64,000 nucleotides of DNA from Stenocarpella maydis (taxonomy: Eukaryota > Ascomycota > Sordariomycetes > Diaporthales > Diaporthaceae), in the NCBI GenBank assembly GCA_002270565.1, contig NQMI01000078.1:124001-188000 (forward strand), in the 5' to 3' direction. Both the position numbers and the translations under genes were made by a program. Shown here piece after piece: positions 46,501-57,700 of this stretch. Position 1 is the first letter of the stretch, and the number at the start of each line of letters is the position of its first letter. The notes beneath the pieces are model-generated. The model was given only the letters and a program-made list of their open reading frames with translations. It did no database searches and was not told the DNA's origin.

Positions 46501-47515
46501 TCAGCTTGCTGCCCCAGAACAGGGCGGCGGGGTGGGGGTTGGTCATGACGAGGTTGGCGATCTGGCGAAACTCTGCCGACCAGGACGACATTGGGCCCAG
46601 GGAGGTTACACCCCAGTCGACTGCACGCACATACTCGAGGTGCTGGGATATCCGGCCCTCCGGGTTGGGCACGGTCCAGTCGATGGTAGCCCTCTCGGGC
46701 AGGGCCGAGAGGTCAATGGCTATGTTCTTGTTGGAGGAGCCGGTCTTGACAGAGCCGTTGGCGGATGTCCTTGGGTAGAAGAGCGGGTCAGACGAGGTCA
46801 GGGGCCCGGACGGCGAAGAAGACACGACGTTGGGGGCGGACGCGTGGGCAACGGACTCGCAGCATACGCCAGGAGAACCGGGGCCCTTCTTAGTTGCCTG
46901 GCTTGCCCTTGAGCCCCCAGTGGCAACCTCGAGGGGCGCGCCAGAAGCCAGGTCAACAACAGGGACGTCGGCGCGCCACAGGCGGTTCCCGCTGATGATG
47001 CGCCACCGCTTCCGCACGGTGGACCCGGTCCACAGCATCTCATGGTACATGAAGGAGAGGGGAAAGACGTCCTTGGAGTCATCATGCGTGGTGACGCCAG
47101 TCGCCCATCGCTTGAAGGCCTCATGGTCTGGGCCCAGCGCGCTGCTCCCGCCCGGGTCAGGGCCATGGTGGGCTGGCTCGAGGTCAGAGAAGGCCGAGGC
47201 CTCAGCCGTTGAGGCTGGTGGGGGTGCGACAGCCGCCGGGGCTGGGGGGGCGGGAGTGTCGCGCCCCAGGACGGCATCGAGCAGGCGGTCGTGGGATCGC
47301 AGAGCGGCATTGCAGAAGACGGGGGCAATACAGGTGCTGACACTGCGCGAGGGCCGGTCCGGGTCCAGGTCAATGATGAAGGTAGGGCGCGAGTCGGCAT
47401 CAAGGACTTCCCTGATACACAAGGCATCGAGCCCGTCCATCTGGTCTGGAACCGCATCAGCAATGCCAGTGCTGCTGCTGGCCGTGCTGCCGACACCGCC
47501 ACGACCTCGGTCCAT
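40520..47515 (-). CDS. Hybrid sensor histidine kinase/response regulator with a 3.1-kb transposon-bearing intron
   Basis: Exons 47515-46451, 46393-43831 and 40749-40520 join to 1285 residues. Intron 1 is 57 nt (GTATGT...GCAG). Intron 2 is 3081 nt (GTAAGA at 43830, CCCCAG at 40750, phase 1) and contains the AT-rich island. The start at 47515 (MDRGRGGVGS) is the first ATG in frame. Order: PAS-like regions (about residues 25-75 and 290-430), a GAF-like stretch, a PAS (LSPLGMFLISPEGVLREAND, about 668), the H-box SHEMRNPL with phospho-His about 813, N-box LTNAIKFT, G1 DTGCGLT, F-box FKQASPRTHAQYGGSGLGLF, then a receiver domain with ILIVEDN, phospho-Asp in VLMDLEMPRMDG (about 1202), and, after the large intron, VIAVTAN and LSKPF. 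All phosphorelay residues are present. No membrane segment was seen, so it should be a soluble sensor feeding the Ypd1-type phosphorelay. It can work only if the long intron is spliced. Confidence 0.88.
40829..40840. other. Short assembly gap (12 N)
   Basis: Twelve N follow a poly-T/poly-G run at the left edge of island 2, so the exact left boundary is unresolved. Confidence 0.98.
40841..43730. mobile_element. AT-rich RIP-degraded transposon island inside the histidine kinase intron
   Basis: About 2.9 kb of strongly AT-rich sequence full of TAA/TAG, with no usable open frame, abruptly different from the flanking exons. An inverted pair TAAGCAGCTTAAATTTA (40841-40857) and its near complement (43667-43683; 15 of 17 by eye) lies at the two ends, and another shared segment, AGCTTATCTAATTA, occurs at about 41145 and 43679. 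Scattered protein-like stretches (for example around 42640-42840) suggest a retroelement-type coding past, but no domain can be named. Because it lies between splice sites, the host protein is not interrupted. Confidence 0.75.
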
Positions 47516-50141
47516 GAGACTGAGGCCTAGAGCCGGGGCAGGTAGGTTGACGCCGCCTCCTAAAAGAGCCAGCGCCGGGCTGGTCGGGACCTCCCTCGTG
47601 CGCAAGGGGTCGGGGTCGGGGCCGGGACACGGGACAGAGAGGCGGACTGGCAGGCAGGATCGGGGCACCTAGAACCAGTCTCTCGAGGGCTCGGGGCCCA
47701 AGGGTGTGTGGATTGGCTGGGTACACGGCTCTGTACATATACTGTGTATACGCAGGTGCACGCACAAGCATTCATCCCATGCCCTTCCCGGCTGGCTGTT
47801 CTGGGGTGGGATGGCTTGTTTTGTGCCCTGGTGCCGAATCGGACGGGCGAGCTGTGGGTTGGGGGAGTGAGTATGAGTGGACGAGTGAGCATTGTGCTCC
47901 GGGGGTCAGGAGGTTGTGAGGGCGCCAGAGTGACGTCGTCGGTGGACGGTGGACGGACGGTGGACACCGCTTGGTTGGATCCCAACCACCCTTGGACGGT
48001 GTGGCGCGGACGGCCGCCCGGGGTCGGTTGGCCGGTGTCCACCTCGACTCGACCCTCAGGCACGCGAAGACAGGCAGGCTGCCTGTCCGGCTCAGCTCAG
48101 CTGGGAGCAGACACGAGGATATACGCCACGGGCAGGGCCGGGCGCGAAGGGCGGACTGCCGAGAAGTGACCTGTATCTGGAGTGCCCATGTGGAGGGTGT
48201 GTTTATGACCTGCCGACCACACGAACACCGCCCGAGGTGTACAATAGAGGAGGAGGGGGGAGGAATCCGGAGAGGGACGCCTGGAGCCAGACGGTCGGTT
48301 TAGGACCGAGACAAGAGCTGGGGGCCCACTGCCCAAGGCCTCAGATCAGACCCAGGGAAAGCTGTCAGATCCCTGATTCATGCGCTAGCAAGGTCAACCA
48401 ACCATGGCTCCTGTGCCCTGCCAGTGCGTTTTAACGCGTCTCCGCTGGACAGTATCCGAACAGCTGGGAGAAAGAATACATGGAGGCACGCACGCGAACC
48501 ATCCAGGAAACTCGACAATGTCTCAGCTCTTGGCGGCACAGGACCGCCATGTGTCTGAGATTTTCCTTGATTCAGTCTGTGGAGTTGATCTCGCCAAAGA
48601 TGATTCAGTCTCGCAGTTAGCTCGGAGCTGTGTCGTCACATGCAGTGCAGGGACAGGGTGGTTGTGCGGGTTAGACCCTGCCCAGTAGTATCTTGTCACA
48701 CATACCTACTAGATACTTTCCAATTGTCAGGTGCACTAATGTGGCCCAGAATATTGCCCTCGTAGAAATGAGACAAGATACTACATGAACACATGTGGAC
48801 CCATCGAATTCATAGGCTATTCTGTAACTCTACTACAGTCTCGCCGCAGTATGGGGCAGGCGTGCTGAGGCATAAATCAAACTTACCTAGACCTGGATCC
48901 CAAGCCATGCGGTCACTGACCACTCAGAGCATCACAAGGAACAAACCACTCGGCGAGTTTGATGTGATTCAATATATGCCAAAATGCTACAAACCGCATT
49001 GTACTTGGGAAGTCCTTGCGCTCTTTTTATACGACACCTCACTCTGCCCTGCATGTGAACGAGAGCAAAAGCTGGACATGGTCTTAAGTTTAAAATTAAG
49101 TTTAATTTATTTTTATTTAGTTTAAATTTTATTTCTAACTCTAATAGTAGGAGAAGGTTTTCCTTTACTAATTAATACTTTAGTTATAAGTATATAATTA
49201 GGCTATATCTAGTACTTTTCTTATAAAAGAGTATTATAATTAATATTACGGAGCGTGCCGCTGCAATATAGCCACGCGCGTGCTCCTCAAAAGGTACAGA
49301 ACTCCAGAACCGCTCTCTGTATTCTAGTGCAGTCTATATAGTAGGTGCCCCCCCTGGCCCTCTAGCCAGGGCTCCCACGTTCAGGGCTATCACAATTATA
49401 TCCAAAACGAAACTAGTAACTAAGTGGTCTATTTCAGGGAGAAAGCATTCTTGGTAATCTTGGGTCCACAGTGACCACATAACTTTCTGGAGAACAAGCC
49501 CAAAAAGATAGTACTTACATATGCGCACAACACGATCGCGAGGATCATCTTTGCATTGCGTGCCACTGACCATTGCCACGAGCAGTGGCGCCCAGCAAAC
49601 AGTAGGCCTCAGCACGCATGCACATGTAGGTGGTGTCTGATAAACTGCAGGTTCCGTTGCGTACCTGGTCTTTCGACATTTTGTCCACCACACACCGGTA
49701 GTGCTGCAAGACTTGTCGAGTTGCAGAAGAGCACGTCCTGCAAGTGGAGTTAGTCCCAGTAACTTGGGGGGTGGGGGGACTATGATTGCAATATCACCAA
49801 GCTACCCTCCAGAGCAACGAGGGGAGTGCGGTGGGCAGAGGTCGCCGACAAGTTTGAAACCTGATGTTGATACGTATCTGCACCAATTGACCCTAAAACA
49901 CCAGAATTTACAGCATTAATTCCGTAATTTGCGCATTTCAAATGAGAACTGACCAAGGCCAGCGTGCCCAGACCCAATAAGACTCCGCTCTGGAAGTCCT
50001 GTGGGCGTTGTGATGGCATGGCCTATAGACTTTCACTAGAGTCTAGACGACTCCCGGGGCATTCTGAACCTTGTGGTAGGAGATCAGTCGTGGCTATAGT
50101 GCAGCGGTCACCTCTCGTGACAGGCGTGGCCGGCCTGCCAT
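47516..50141. other. Histidine kinase upstream region and intergenic sequence
   Basis: The histidine kinase promoter lies on the left. Further right, no gene is supportable. A short AT-rich segment (about 49085-49250) looks like a small RIP-affected transposon remnant, and a CCCTGGC/GCCAGGG hairpin occurs at about 49350-49370. Minus-strand frames at 49334-49693 and 49780-50019 are unassigned. Confidence 0.45.
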
Positions 50142-50747
50142 TCACCACCGCCATGAGCGCTCCCGGAGCTCTTGACGGTCCTTCCATGACACCTCCGGGA
50201 ACAGGGATAGATCTTGCCACCGTAGCTTCTTTCCATCCTTCCAGACGATAGCCTTGAGCCCGCCGAACTTTTTCTCCAGGACCTTGGGCAACCTCTCCTT
50301 GCAGTACAGCGTCTGCACGGCCCGGCGCTGCATGAGCGGCATCCTATTCTCTTTAACTATGTACCGCTCCATCACGTGCATGTTCTCAAAGGACCAGGTG
50401 TTCATCTGCTGGGGCAGCAGCGCCGTCTCGTGGTACAGCTGGCGGCAGACACCGGACAGCAGGGTAATCTGTGCGTCGACAGGGCGTGGGGTTCCGGAGG
50501 CCAGCTTCCGGACGTTCCTAAGGTCCACAACCCAGGGGTCCTGTCTCTTCTCGAGGACCTCGTAGCGAAAGCCGCCCTTGATGGTCTCTGTGTGAGTATG
50601 GCCATTCTTGGTTCGCTGCTTATGCTGCCAGGGCACAAAGAAGATGTGGATCTGTCGGTCTCCGAGGATGAGTCGGTATATCTGGAGGCGCAGTTCGAAG
50701 GGAAGTCGAAGCAATGGGGAATTAAGCCGGTTCAAGTCATATCTACA
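50142..50747 (-). CDS. Fungal DUF7730-like protein, 5' exon uncertain
   Basis: The frame opens after a likely acceptor (CCTCAG at 50748-50753) and runs about 200 residues to the stop at 50142. It shows the family N-terminus (SPLLRLPFELRLQIYRLILG), IHIFFVPWQHKQRTKNGHTH in the variable part, ITLLSGVCRQLYHETALLPQ (the conserved cRxxYxE motif) and FENMHVMERYIVKENRMPLM. No ATG lies in frame before the domain, so a short 5' exon must exist. One candidate is MASIPAFPSKDLPRHA near 50832-50882, but its phase does not join cleanly. It could also be 5'-truncated. Function unknown, as for the relatives at 36802 and 38600. Confidence 0.6.
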   Translation of the reverse strand, partial: CRYDLNRLNSPLLRLPFELRLQIYRLILGDRQIHIFFVPWQHKQRTKNGHTHTETIKGGFRYEVLEKRQDPWVVDLRNVRKLASGTPRPVDAQITLLSGVCRQLYHETALLPQQMNTWSFENMHVMERYIVKENRMPLMQRRAVQTLYCKERLPKVLEKKFGGLKAIVWKDGKKLRWQDLSLFPEVSWKDRQELRERSWRW

Positions 50748-51611
50748 CTGAGGTCAGCAATAACCATCATGTGAGCGGCGATTGTGACTGAAGACTGCCG
50801 AGCAAGTGGTGGTGGGGGGGCGTTTACCCGCGTGCCTCGGGAGATCCTTCGATGGGAAAGCGGGTATGGAGGCCATTTCGTATCTTCCTGTGATAGGATG
50901 AGCATCCCATGTCCTGCTCACTAGCCAATAAGTATCAGCATGCAGTCGGCCTTTATGGCGATGGAAATAGTACAGGTTGAGACAAACACACCTCAGAGCC
51001 CAGGAAGTGACGTTGCACACGATTCCCGTCTTACGTAACATTCTTGCTTCATTCAAGTAGCATCTGATACCTGCCTAACCAAGTGACATGCCAGGCTCAC
51101 ACTGCCCTGCTAGTCCATGATCACCATCCCGGGGTTGGCTTAACATTTCCTTACGGTCTCTCACATTTTGTCACCAGTGTGCTTTTCATAGTTTATGGGA
51201 CAGCCTCCTGCATTTTTAAAAAAAAAAATCAGAAAATGATGATTATTGGCACATTATTCTTTGTTATGTTGGTCGTTCGCGCTCCTTCCACACAAGAACC
51301 ATTCTTGTGCAACAGACAGACAACAGCGGCTTTTTACCACCTGCTAATTGGTGCTGATCACCGTTGAGCCTTATCTCTGACTCTTGTCTCACAAAGGCCA
51401 TCACATCGCAAGTGTGGGAATGGAGGAGAGGGTAGTCTCCAGGCTAGATTTAAACAGCTGTTCTCGTTTTGGACCTGAAACTGGTCTTAGTCCCTTCCAG
51501 GTCCTGTGTGAAGCAAAACGACCTCATTTCCTTCTTATTTCTTCCACACATCCGTATCCACCAACAACCCTGACCTTCTCACTTGATGGCCTCCGCGGTA
51601 TCACTAAGGAC
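50748..51611. other. Intergenic, possible missing 5' exon of the DUF7730-like gene
   Basis: Contains a candidate short exon on the minus strand (about 50832-50882) and otherwise no gene. A poly-A tract of nine lies at about 51220. Confidence 0.4.
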
Positions 51612-52693
51612 ATGGATTTTGATTTAGGCTCAGAGAGTAATTTCTACGGTAAGAACAAGCCAATCGCTCTGTGGACAACTTCATATCTTACCTGCCTGTT
51701 CTCATGACGCTAATCGCTGTATCCATGCCAGGAGACAAGCAGGAAAAGGCTGATGTACGCAAGAGAGCGGATTCATTCGATGTGGATATGTACTGGGGCT
51801 AACAGAAACAGGGCTACAACGGTTACGACGGTGTGGCCTGCACCCGTCAACTCGGTGAGACGGTGGGTCAGTTCCTCGCTCGTCTGCTCCCACCTGCCAC
51901 CACACGAGTCACGTCCAACTGTCCATGGATCTACATCTGGAACCCTTTGGTTCCGACCGACCGAGAGAACCCCGGCCAGGCAGGTGATGACGCGGTCGGA
52001 GGGGGCGAAATGACGGATGATTTCATCGCACGAGGACGGAAAAGGCTCGATCAGTACAGTGACTTTGTCGTGAAGTACCGCACCATGACTGTGAGAATCT
52101 CTGCAAAGATCAGGGAAGAGAGCCAAAAGTTTACTTGTGACATCCTGAATCTAGCAAGCGAATTACGAGTGACCGAAGGCAAGGTGAGCATGTCTGCCAG
52201 CCGCTACTTCCTTAAAGGTCACCTTAGCGGTCCCACGGGTACTAACATTGGCCATTGGCATACCTAGTGGATGGTCTATCCATCCCCGGAAACTGCAACG
52301 ATGTATGGGCAAAGGTTTCCCTTGCGAAAGCCAAGGGCGAGTAGGAATTGCCGCTAAGATCTCTCCGCGGGAGGACCCTCAGGAGTTTGACAGCCATCGT
52401 CTAGTCTGTGTCTACACCCGCGACTTAATGACGAAGATGATGTTGCGAGGGTTTTGAAGCGGCTCAGGCAGCTGGGCATCATCCGCCAGAGACAAATCTG
52501 CTACAAGACAGGTAGGTGCAAAGCGCTGTCTGGTCAGCTGCTTTTCCAACGTGCGAGCACTACTAGTATCTCACGAACTAATACCGGGCACCCAGATGCA
52601 TTCACCCACTTGGGGATCAATTCTGACAACAGAATTGGTCTTGACGTTGGAAAGTACCGGCCCAGGGAGATCTTTGCCTACCTGGCGGAATGA
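51612..52693 (+). pseudogene. DUF1917 (Bles03-like) gene, inactivated by stop and frameshifts
   Basis: The gene structure is still legible: ATG at 51612 (MDFDLGSESNFYG), intron 51649-51731 (GTAAGA...CCAG), GETVGQFLARL and the family core WIYIWNP near 51930, intron 52184-52267 (GTGAGC...CTAG) and WMVYPSPET. Then, in changing frames, come NDVWAKVSLAKAKGE, HRLVCVYTRDL and DDVARVLKRLRQLGII, an intron at 52512-52595 (GTAGGT...CCAG) and THLGINSDNRIGLDVGKYRP to a stop at 52693. An in-frame TAA occurs at 51800-51802 (TACTGGGGC then TAA), and about three frame changes fall between 52285 and 52440. Splice sites survive, so decay is recent. The family (PF08939) has no firmly known activity. Confidence 0.7.
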
Positions 52694-53089
52694 GGTTCTG
52701 AAAAACAGCCCCGCGCTCAAGCCGAGCAACTCGATGCATTTGATGCCTGGTCTAGGAACTGAGCTCGACCAGTTGATGGCGGGGAGTGGATTGATGATCG
52801 CTTTAGTAACATGCCTTGAAATATCTGCATAAAAGAGCGTCCGAAAACCTCAATCAGCTGATCTTACCTACAGACAAGGTACAGGTGGGCTTTTTCAACG
52901 CTTGCTCAATCACCTGGGCATGTATCTGAGTTCCAACCGCTCACGCAAATGAACAGAGACCAGATCTGAAATTTGAATTCACATGTGATCAACTTTTACC
53001 AAGCGTGGTTAGTAACTTTTGGAGGTTAAACGCTGGGAATCTAATTGCAACTAACTTCTATCGTCTTACTCAGAGGGCACTCGTGGCCA
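52694..53089. other. Intergenic, no gene seen
   Basis: Short spacer between the DUF1917 remnant and the permease stop codon. The two genes converge. Confidence 0.45.
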
Positions 53090-54749
53090 TCAGGAGTTTG
53101 AGTTATCGGCACAAGACCATGCGGCTGACCCGCCAGTCTCCCTGTAGGTGTTTGCGATGCCCACAGCCGATCCATACGTGCCAGAAATCATCAGGAAGGT
53201 TCCTGACACAACCACGAAAACGCTGACACCGACCATCAGTATCCAGCTGGCCGAGCGCTCAACCTTTCCTCGGGACCAGTTGTCGTATAACCACATGCAA
53301 CCCATTGGCTGGAATGACATGAGGGTTCCGAGGAGAGCTCCGACCAATGAGACAAGTCCGTTGAACACGGGGATTCCACTGGCGATTACATAGGCTACAA
53401 CCGCAGTGCCCAAGGTGCATCCAAACCAAGTTGACCAGGAAACCCAGGTATTGGCTTGTAAGTGCCGGCTTCCGCGGAGAACACGGACGAAAATGTATTT
53501 GGCCGGCAGCTATTTGAATTGTTACTTAACCACTCAGGTCCTGATTGAACGGTTATTCGATCAAACTCACATGAATGGTGAGGATTGTGGACACGAACAG
53601 GCCCGGAAGGGCCACGCCGTAGCACACTTTCTTCATGACATGACCAGCTGAGCCCAAGGCAGGCGATGCGACGTATGACCCACAGTAGTAATAGACAACG
53701 ACTCCGATTGTGATGTAGACCCCAGACACAACTGACTGGCACAAGATCAGTGATCGAGTGTACAGACGTGGGTCTTTCATCTCGGCCTGGATGTTGAAGT
53801 AGGCGGGAATGCCGCCGAAGGCAAAGATCAAAGACGAAATGGCGGAGACGGCACTTGAAAAGTCGGGGGTGTTGGTGAGCTTGAAGTCAGAAACCCACAC
53901 GCCTTCTTGAGGCGCAGCAGCAGGCCGCTCCTGGACGCCGACAGCAATCGCGAGGATCAAGACTGGTGGGAGATTCGTCAGTAAGGTCGAGGCACACATG
54001 GCTGAGGATAAAACATACTCGAGGTGACGATAGTGCCTACACCGGCCCAGGCAAGCCAACTCATCTTGCCAAGGGTCCTGATGCTGGCAAACATGAAGCC
54101 TACGATGGCACCGACGACCACAAAGATGGCCGTACAAGTTGCGTGGCTCGATACTGCGTTCAGACCAATAGAAACGCTGAGCATGCCGGAGCCGGCGATG
54201 AATGTCCAATCTGATTTGTGTAAGCTGGGGGCTTCTTGGAATAATAGGCGTGTGGCACGGGGATATGCACATACATAGGCAGAAGGCGGCGCCGAAAACT
54301 TCACGACCGATACGGCCAAACATCAAAAACCCAGCATCGTCGACACCATAGACTTCGGGATGGGCGCGCTTGAAGGTTCCTACGACATAGCCGGACCATG
54401 TTATGATCGCGCCTATCGCAATGAGGCAGATAATGCCCGGTATAATGCCCAACGTGTCGAAAACGGTGGGAATGGACAGCACACCGAGGCCTATCGAGGC
54501 CTTCGTCATGAGGCCGGCCGCTCCAATCCATCCCAACTATAAAGTTATACAGCATCAGCCTTACAACTAACATACTTCGGTACCTTATTTCAGAATTGGA
54601 ACTCGTACGCTTTTGTAGTCGGGACCATCTTCTGACACCTCGCCAAAAACAGCATCGCTCTGAGTCGCAGGATTCGTCTTGACACCGTATAGTTCGCCCG
54701 GCTCGCCGTCGTCGTAAGGCGCGCGTGTAATATCCTTCTTCTCAGACAT
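53090..54749 (-). CDS. Neutral amino-acid permease, AAAP (amino acid/auxin permease) family
   Basis: Five exons, 54749-54609, 54536-54275, 54210-54019, 53962-53571 and 53509-53090, join to 468 residues. Donors are GTACGA, GTATGT, GTATGT and GTGAGT; acceptors are ATAG, TCAG, CCAG and ATAG. The polar N-terminal tail (MSEKKDITRAPYDDGEPGEL) precedes the first membrane helix, joined as DYKS followed by LGWIGAAGLMTKASIGLGVL, which is the fungal Mtr-like AAAP start. Later helices include IPGIICLIAIGAIITWSGYV, AGSGMLSVSIGLNAVSS, FAFGGIPAYFNIQAEMKDP (a conserved family loop) and the C-terminal SCADNSNS seen in many fungal members. About eleven membrane segments are expected. The protein should import neutral amino acids by proton symport at the plasma membrane. 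All exons are intact. Confidence 0.9.
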
Positions 54750-57700
54750 TTTGGTAAGTTTCTCCACGTGGCCAAGGGCCAAGGATTGTGTTGGAGACAC
54801 GATGAACGCCGACTCTAGGCTTGATTTGAAGGGAAGAAAAGTCTGGGTATCTCATTTTTGATTCCTGAATCGGCCACCCCCCCCTCCCCCACAACGCTTA
54901 AATCCACCCCGGTCAGAGAAAGATATCCCTAGACTCTCATTGCGGATTCAGAGATCCATTGGTGCATGCTTGGCCGTGGTTTGGGTCCACCTCAGCTGGG
55001 CGGCTCGTCTACACTACATGTCTGACGCACCTACCGGCCTGCCGGCTTGTAGTGGATAACCCACAAACGATGTACCTAAAAGGCCGGCGAGATGTACGCA
55101 ACCAGGCTGCATTAATCTCGGTCGTTTCCCGGCGCTTTGACGGCTCGTTCCCATCTGAGTCTGGTACTCAAGCCCTCGTAACTGGCCCGTTCAAAGTGAA
55201 AGCACAGTTCAGACTGCCAACAGTACAGTGCACAAAACACATCGATGCCCCATGGGGTATGAAACCCAATTGTCCACATTTTGGGTCTCCATCTGACATC
55301 AAACTCGCGGCGTGCGCGGTCCTGATCTATCTCGGTATGGCGAGGTTGCCCTGCGGCCGGACAAACTTTAACATGGATAGACCCCGCTGCTCCTGATATT
55401 CCGAGCACATGACGGGCAGACGTGTGTGGGTGTGGTCGCACTCGCCTGGCCGTGGCCATGTCCCTAGCTCGCGGCTTTTGCAGGCGTGAAGGCTCCAGAT
55501 GTCAGTAACCCAGAAACACATCGCCTGTACACATACCGAGGTCCCGATTAAACGGCGGAGTGAAGTCTCCATCTACATAGGCATCCATCTAACATATCTA
55601 TGTTTTCCTTTTATCTATTTCCACTTTTACTGTTGTTCTAAGGTCCCGCCGAGAGACTGACGCGGCACCAGGGCAGATATTGTGTCAGGGTGTGTAGATT
55701 TGAGCATTGAATTATACATCAAACCCCACAGCAGAAAAGTCTCACAATACTAGGGGCGGGAACGGACCAAGAAGCCAAAGAAATTGCGCTGCGTGGGCCA
55801 TGACACTGGTGGGCCATTTGCAGGACCGACGAAAGCCGACAAATAAATAGTACGCGTATCTTTGGATCCTTGCGACGTAGGCAACAAACATAGTACTCAG
55901 TCTCCGCTGATCCCAATCAATCCTGGTCGCCTAATGGAGCCGCATCAAGTTTCAGAGCTTGCCCCGATTCGTGCACCGTCGCTCGCATCTGTCTTCATTA
56001 GCTAATTCATTGCTAAACCTTGTCGTGACGCCCAGGTTGCCCCTACTCGATGCCACTTGTTTGCGGCGAGGTGATCCGCTTTGCAACGCCTTGTGGCGGA
56101 TCCGCATCCTTTCTACAGTCCGGTTATTCGCCTTGTCGCGGCTGAAGTTGTCCACACCAACAACCTCATGCTGTACCACCACCGCACAGAAGACGTATCT
56201 TTGGAAGCCCGTTTTTTTGTCTGTCTAGTATTACTGTATCTCGGTGTTATGTCGCGTATATTGAGCTCGAAATCAGCTGTAAAAGCTGAAAGCATACCTA
56301 GGCATGCATAGTTCAGCAGATGTATCAGGCAGAAGCAAAAATCTGTAATTGACCACCGAAGCTATCCTCCACTGTCTTAATTTCTTCATGACTACCCGTG
56401 CGTAGCGCGGCACAACTCGCCTCTCGAGGCTACCTTGCTAACTCCTTTCGCACCCACTGCTTCCGCATACGCGTCAGAGTCGTGGCTGGGACCAAAGCTT
56501 GATCTGCGGTACGAACACATGAGATCAACAGCAAAACACGACTCGCTCCGTTAACCGATCGCCACTCGCCTGGACAACCAAGTAAGCCGTGCTGTGAAGT
56601 ACTTGCATACTGCTCCATGCTGGACCCAATAATAAAGTGTTGCCTGATCCCTTATCTGTACATGGTCTGGCCCCGTAAATTCTCAACCTGCTGCTGGTTG
56701 CTACAGATAAGATACTTGTGTCCTGGCGTAAGCCTATAACCATCTAAATATCTGTAATCATTGGTATCTTGAGCATCCAAGAGTGATAGCAGAATATCTC
56801 GCTGTTAAAATGAGTTGGCGGTGTTTGAGCAGAACAAGCGCCTGGCCGAGAATCCACAGGTCTGCTAAACCAGCCATGGGAAGGAGTGAGCATTGGGTCT
56901 GGATGCCGTCTGCAGTCACCATGGCCGTTGGCAATACTGCACTCAAAGAACTCTGAAGAACACAAGTGCCTCTCCTAGGCAGACTAAACCTCACATTGTC
57001 CACATTGGCATGTTGGTGCCACCGTGTCGGATACAACTGCCCGCTCAGGACACTTGTGGGTATCCTTTCCTTTGTGGATTCGCTGGTCTGGATCAACAGT
57101 TGGGTTCACTTCATCGATAATCGTACCCCTCTGAGTGAACCGCTGCAAGAGCCAGTACTATGTTGGCTCCACAACCGGTCTGCTCATGCAATACGCACGT
57201 GCGCGTGTTGTATGTATAAGTGAGAGGTCCCTCCGGGCTTGGACGGTTGAAAGTGTGACCCAGCCAGACAAGACTGACTGGCAACAGTCAGTCGTCGGAA
57301 ATGCTCCAAAATGACCAATCCTCCAGATATTGGAGCTGAGCGGGAAAATAAACCAGACTGACTCAACAGATATTGTCGACCTTGGAATTAACAGTAATGA
57401 AGTCTATAGTCATCTCACAGATTGCTGACCTTCAGAGCGTCCGTCCGTGTCACTAATTTCACAACAACCGAGGCTTGAAAATTTCTGGAAGATAAAATCA
57501 AGTTGACGCTCAAAAGTTTCCAAGGGGAGACTGAACTTTTCCCACCCTGCTGAACATAAGTGAAAATGCCGACTAGTTAACGTGCGGAGGTTAAATCCCA
57601 TCTTTGTGCACCTGCTGTATCTTAACATTGCGCATGCATTCAGGGTGACTCAGCGGTGGACCCCTTATCTCAGCCATTCTTTGGGTCTGTATTCCCATAT

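Noticed and set aside
47516..47668. N-terminal extension of the histidine kinase to 47668
   Set aside because: The frame is open but has no ATG before 47515, and the extra sequence is low complexity.
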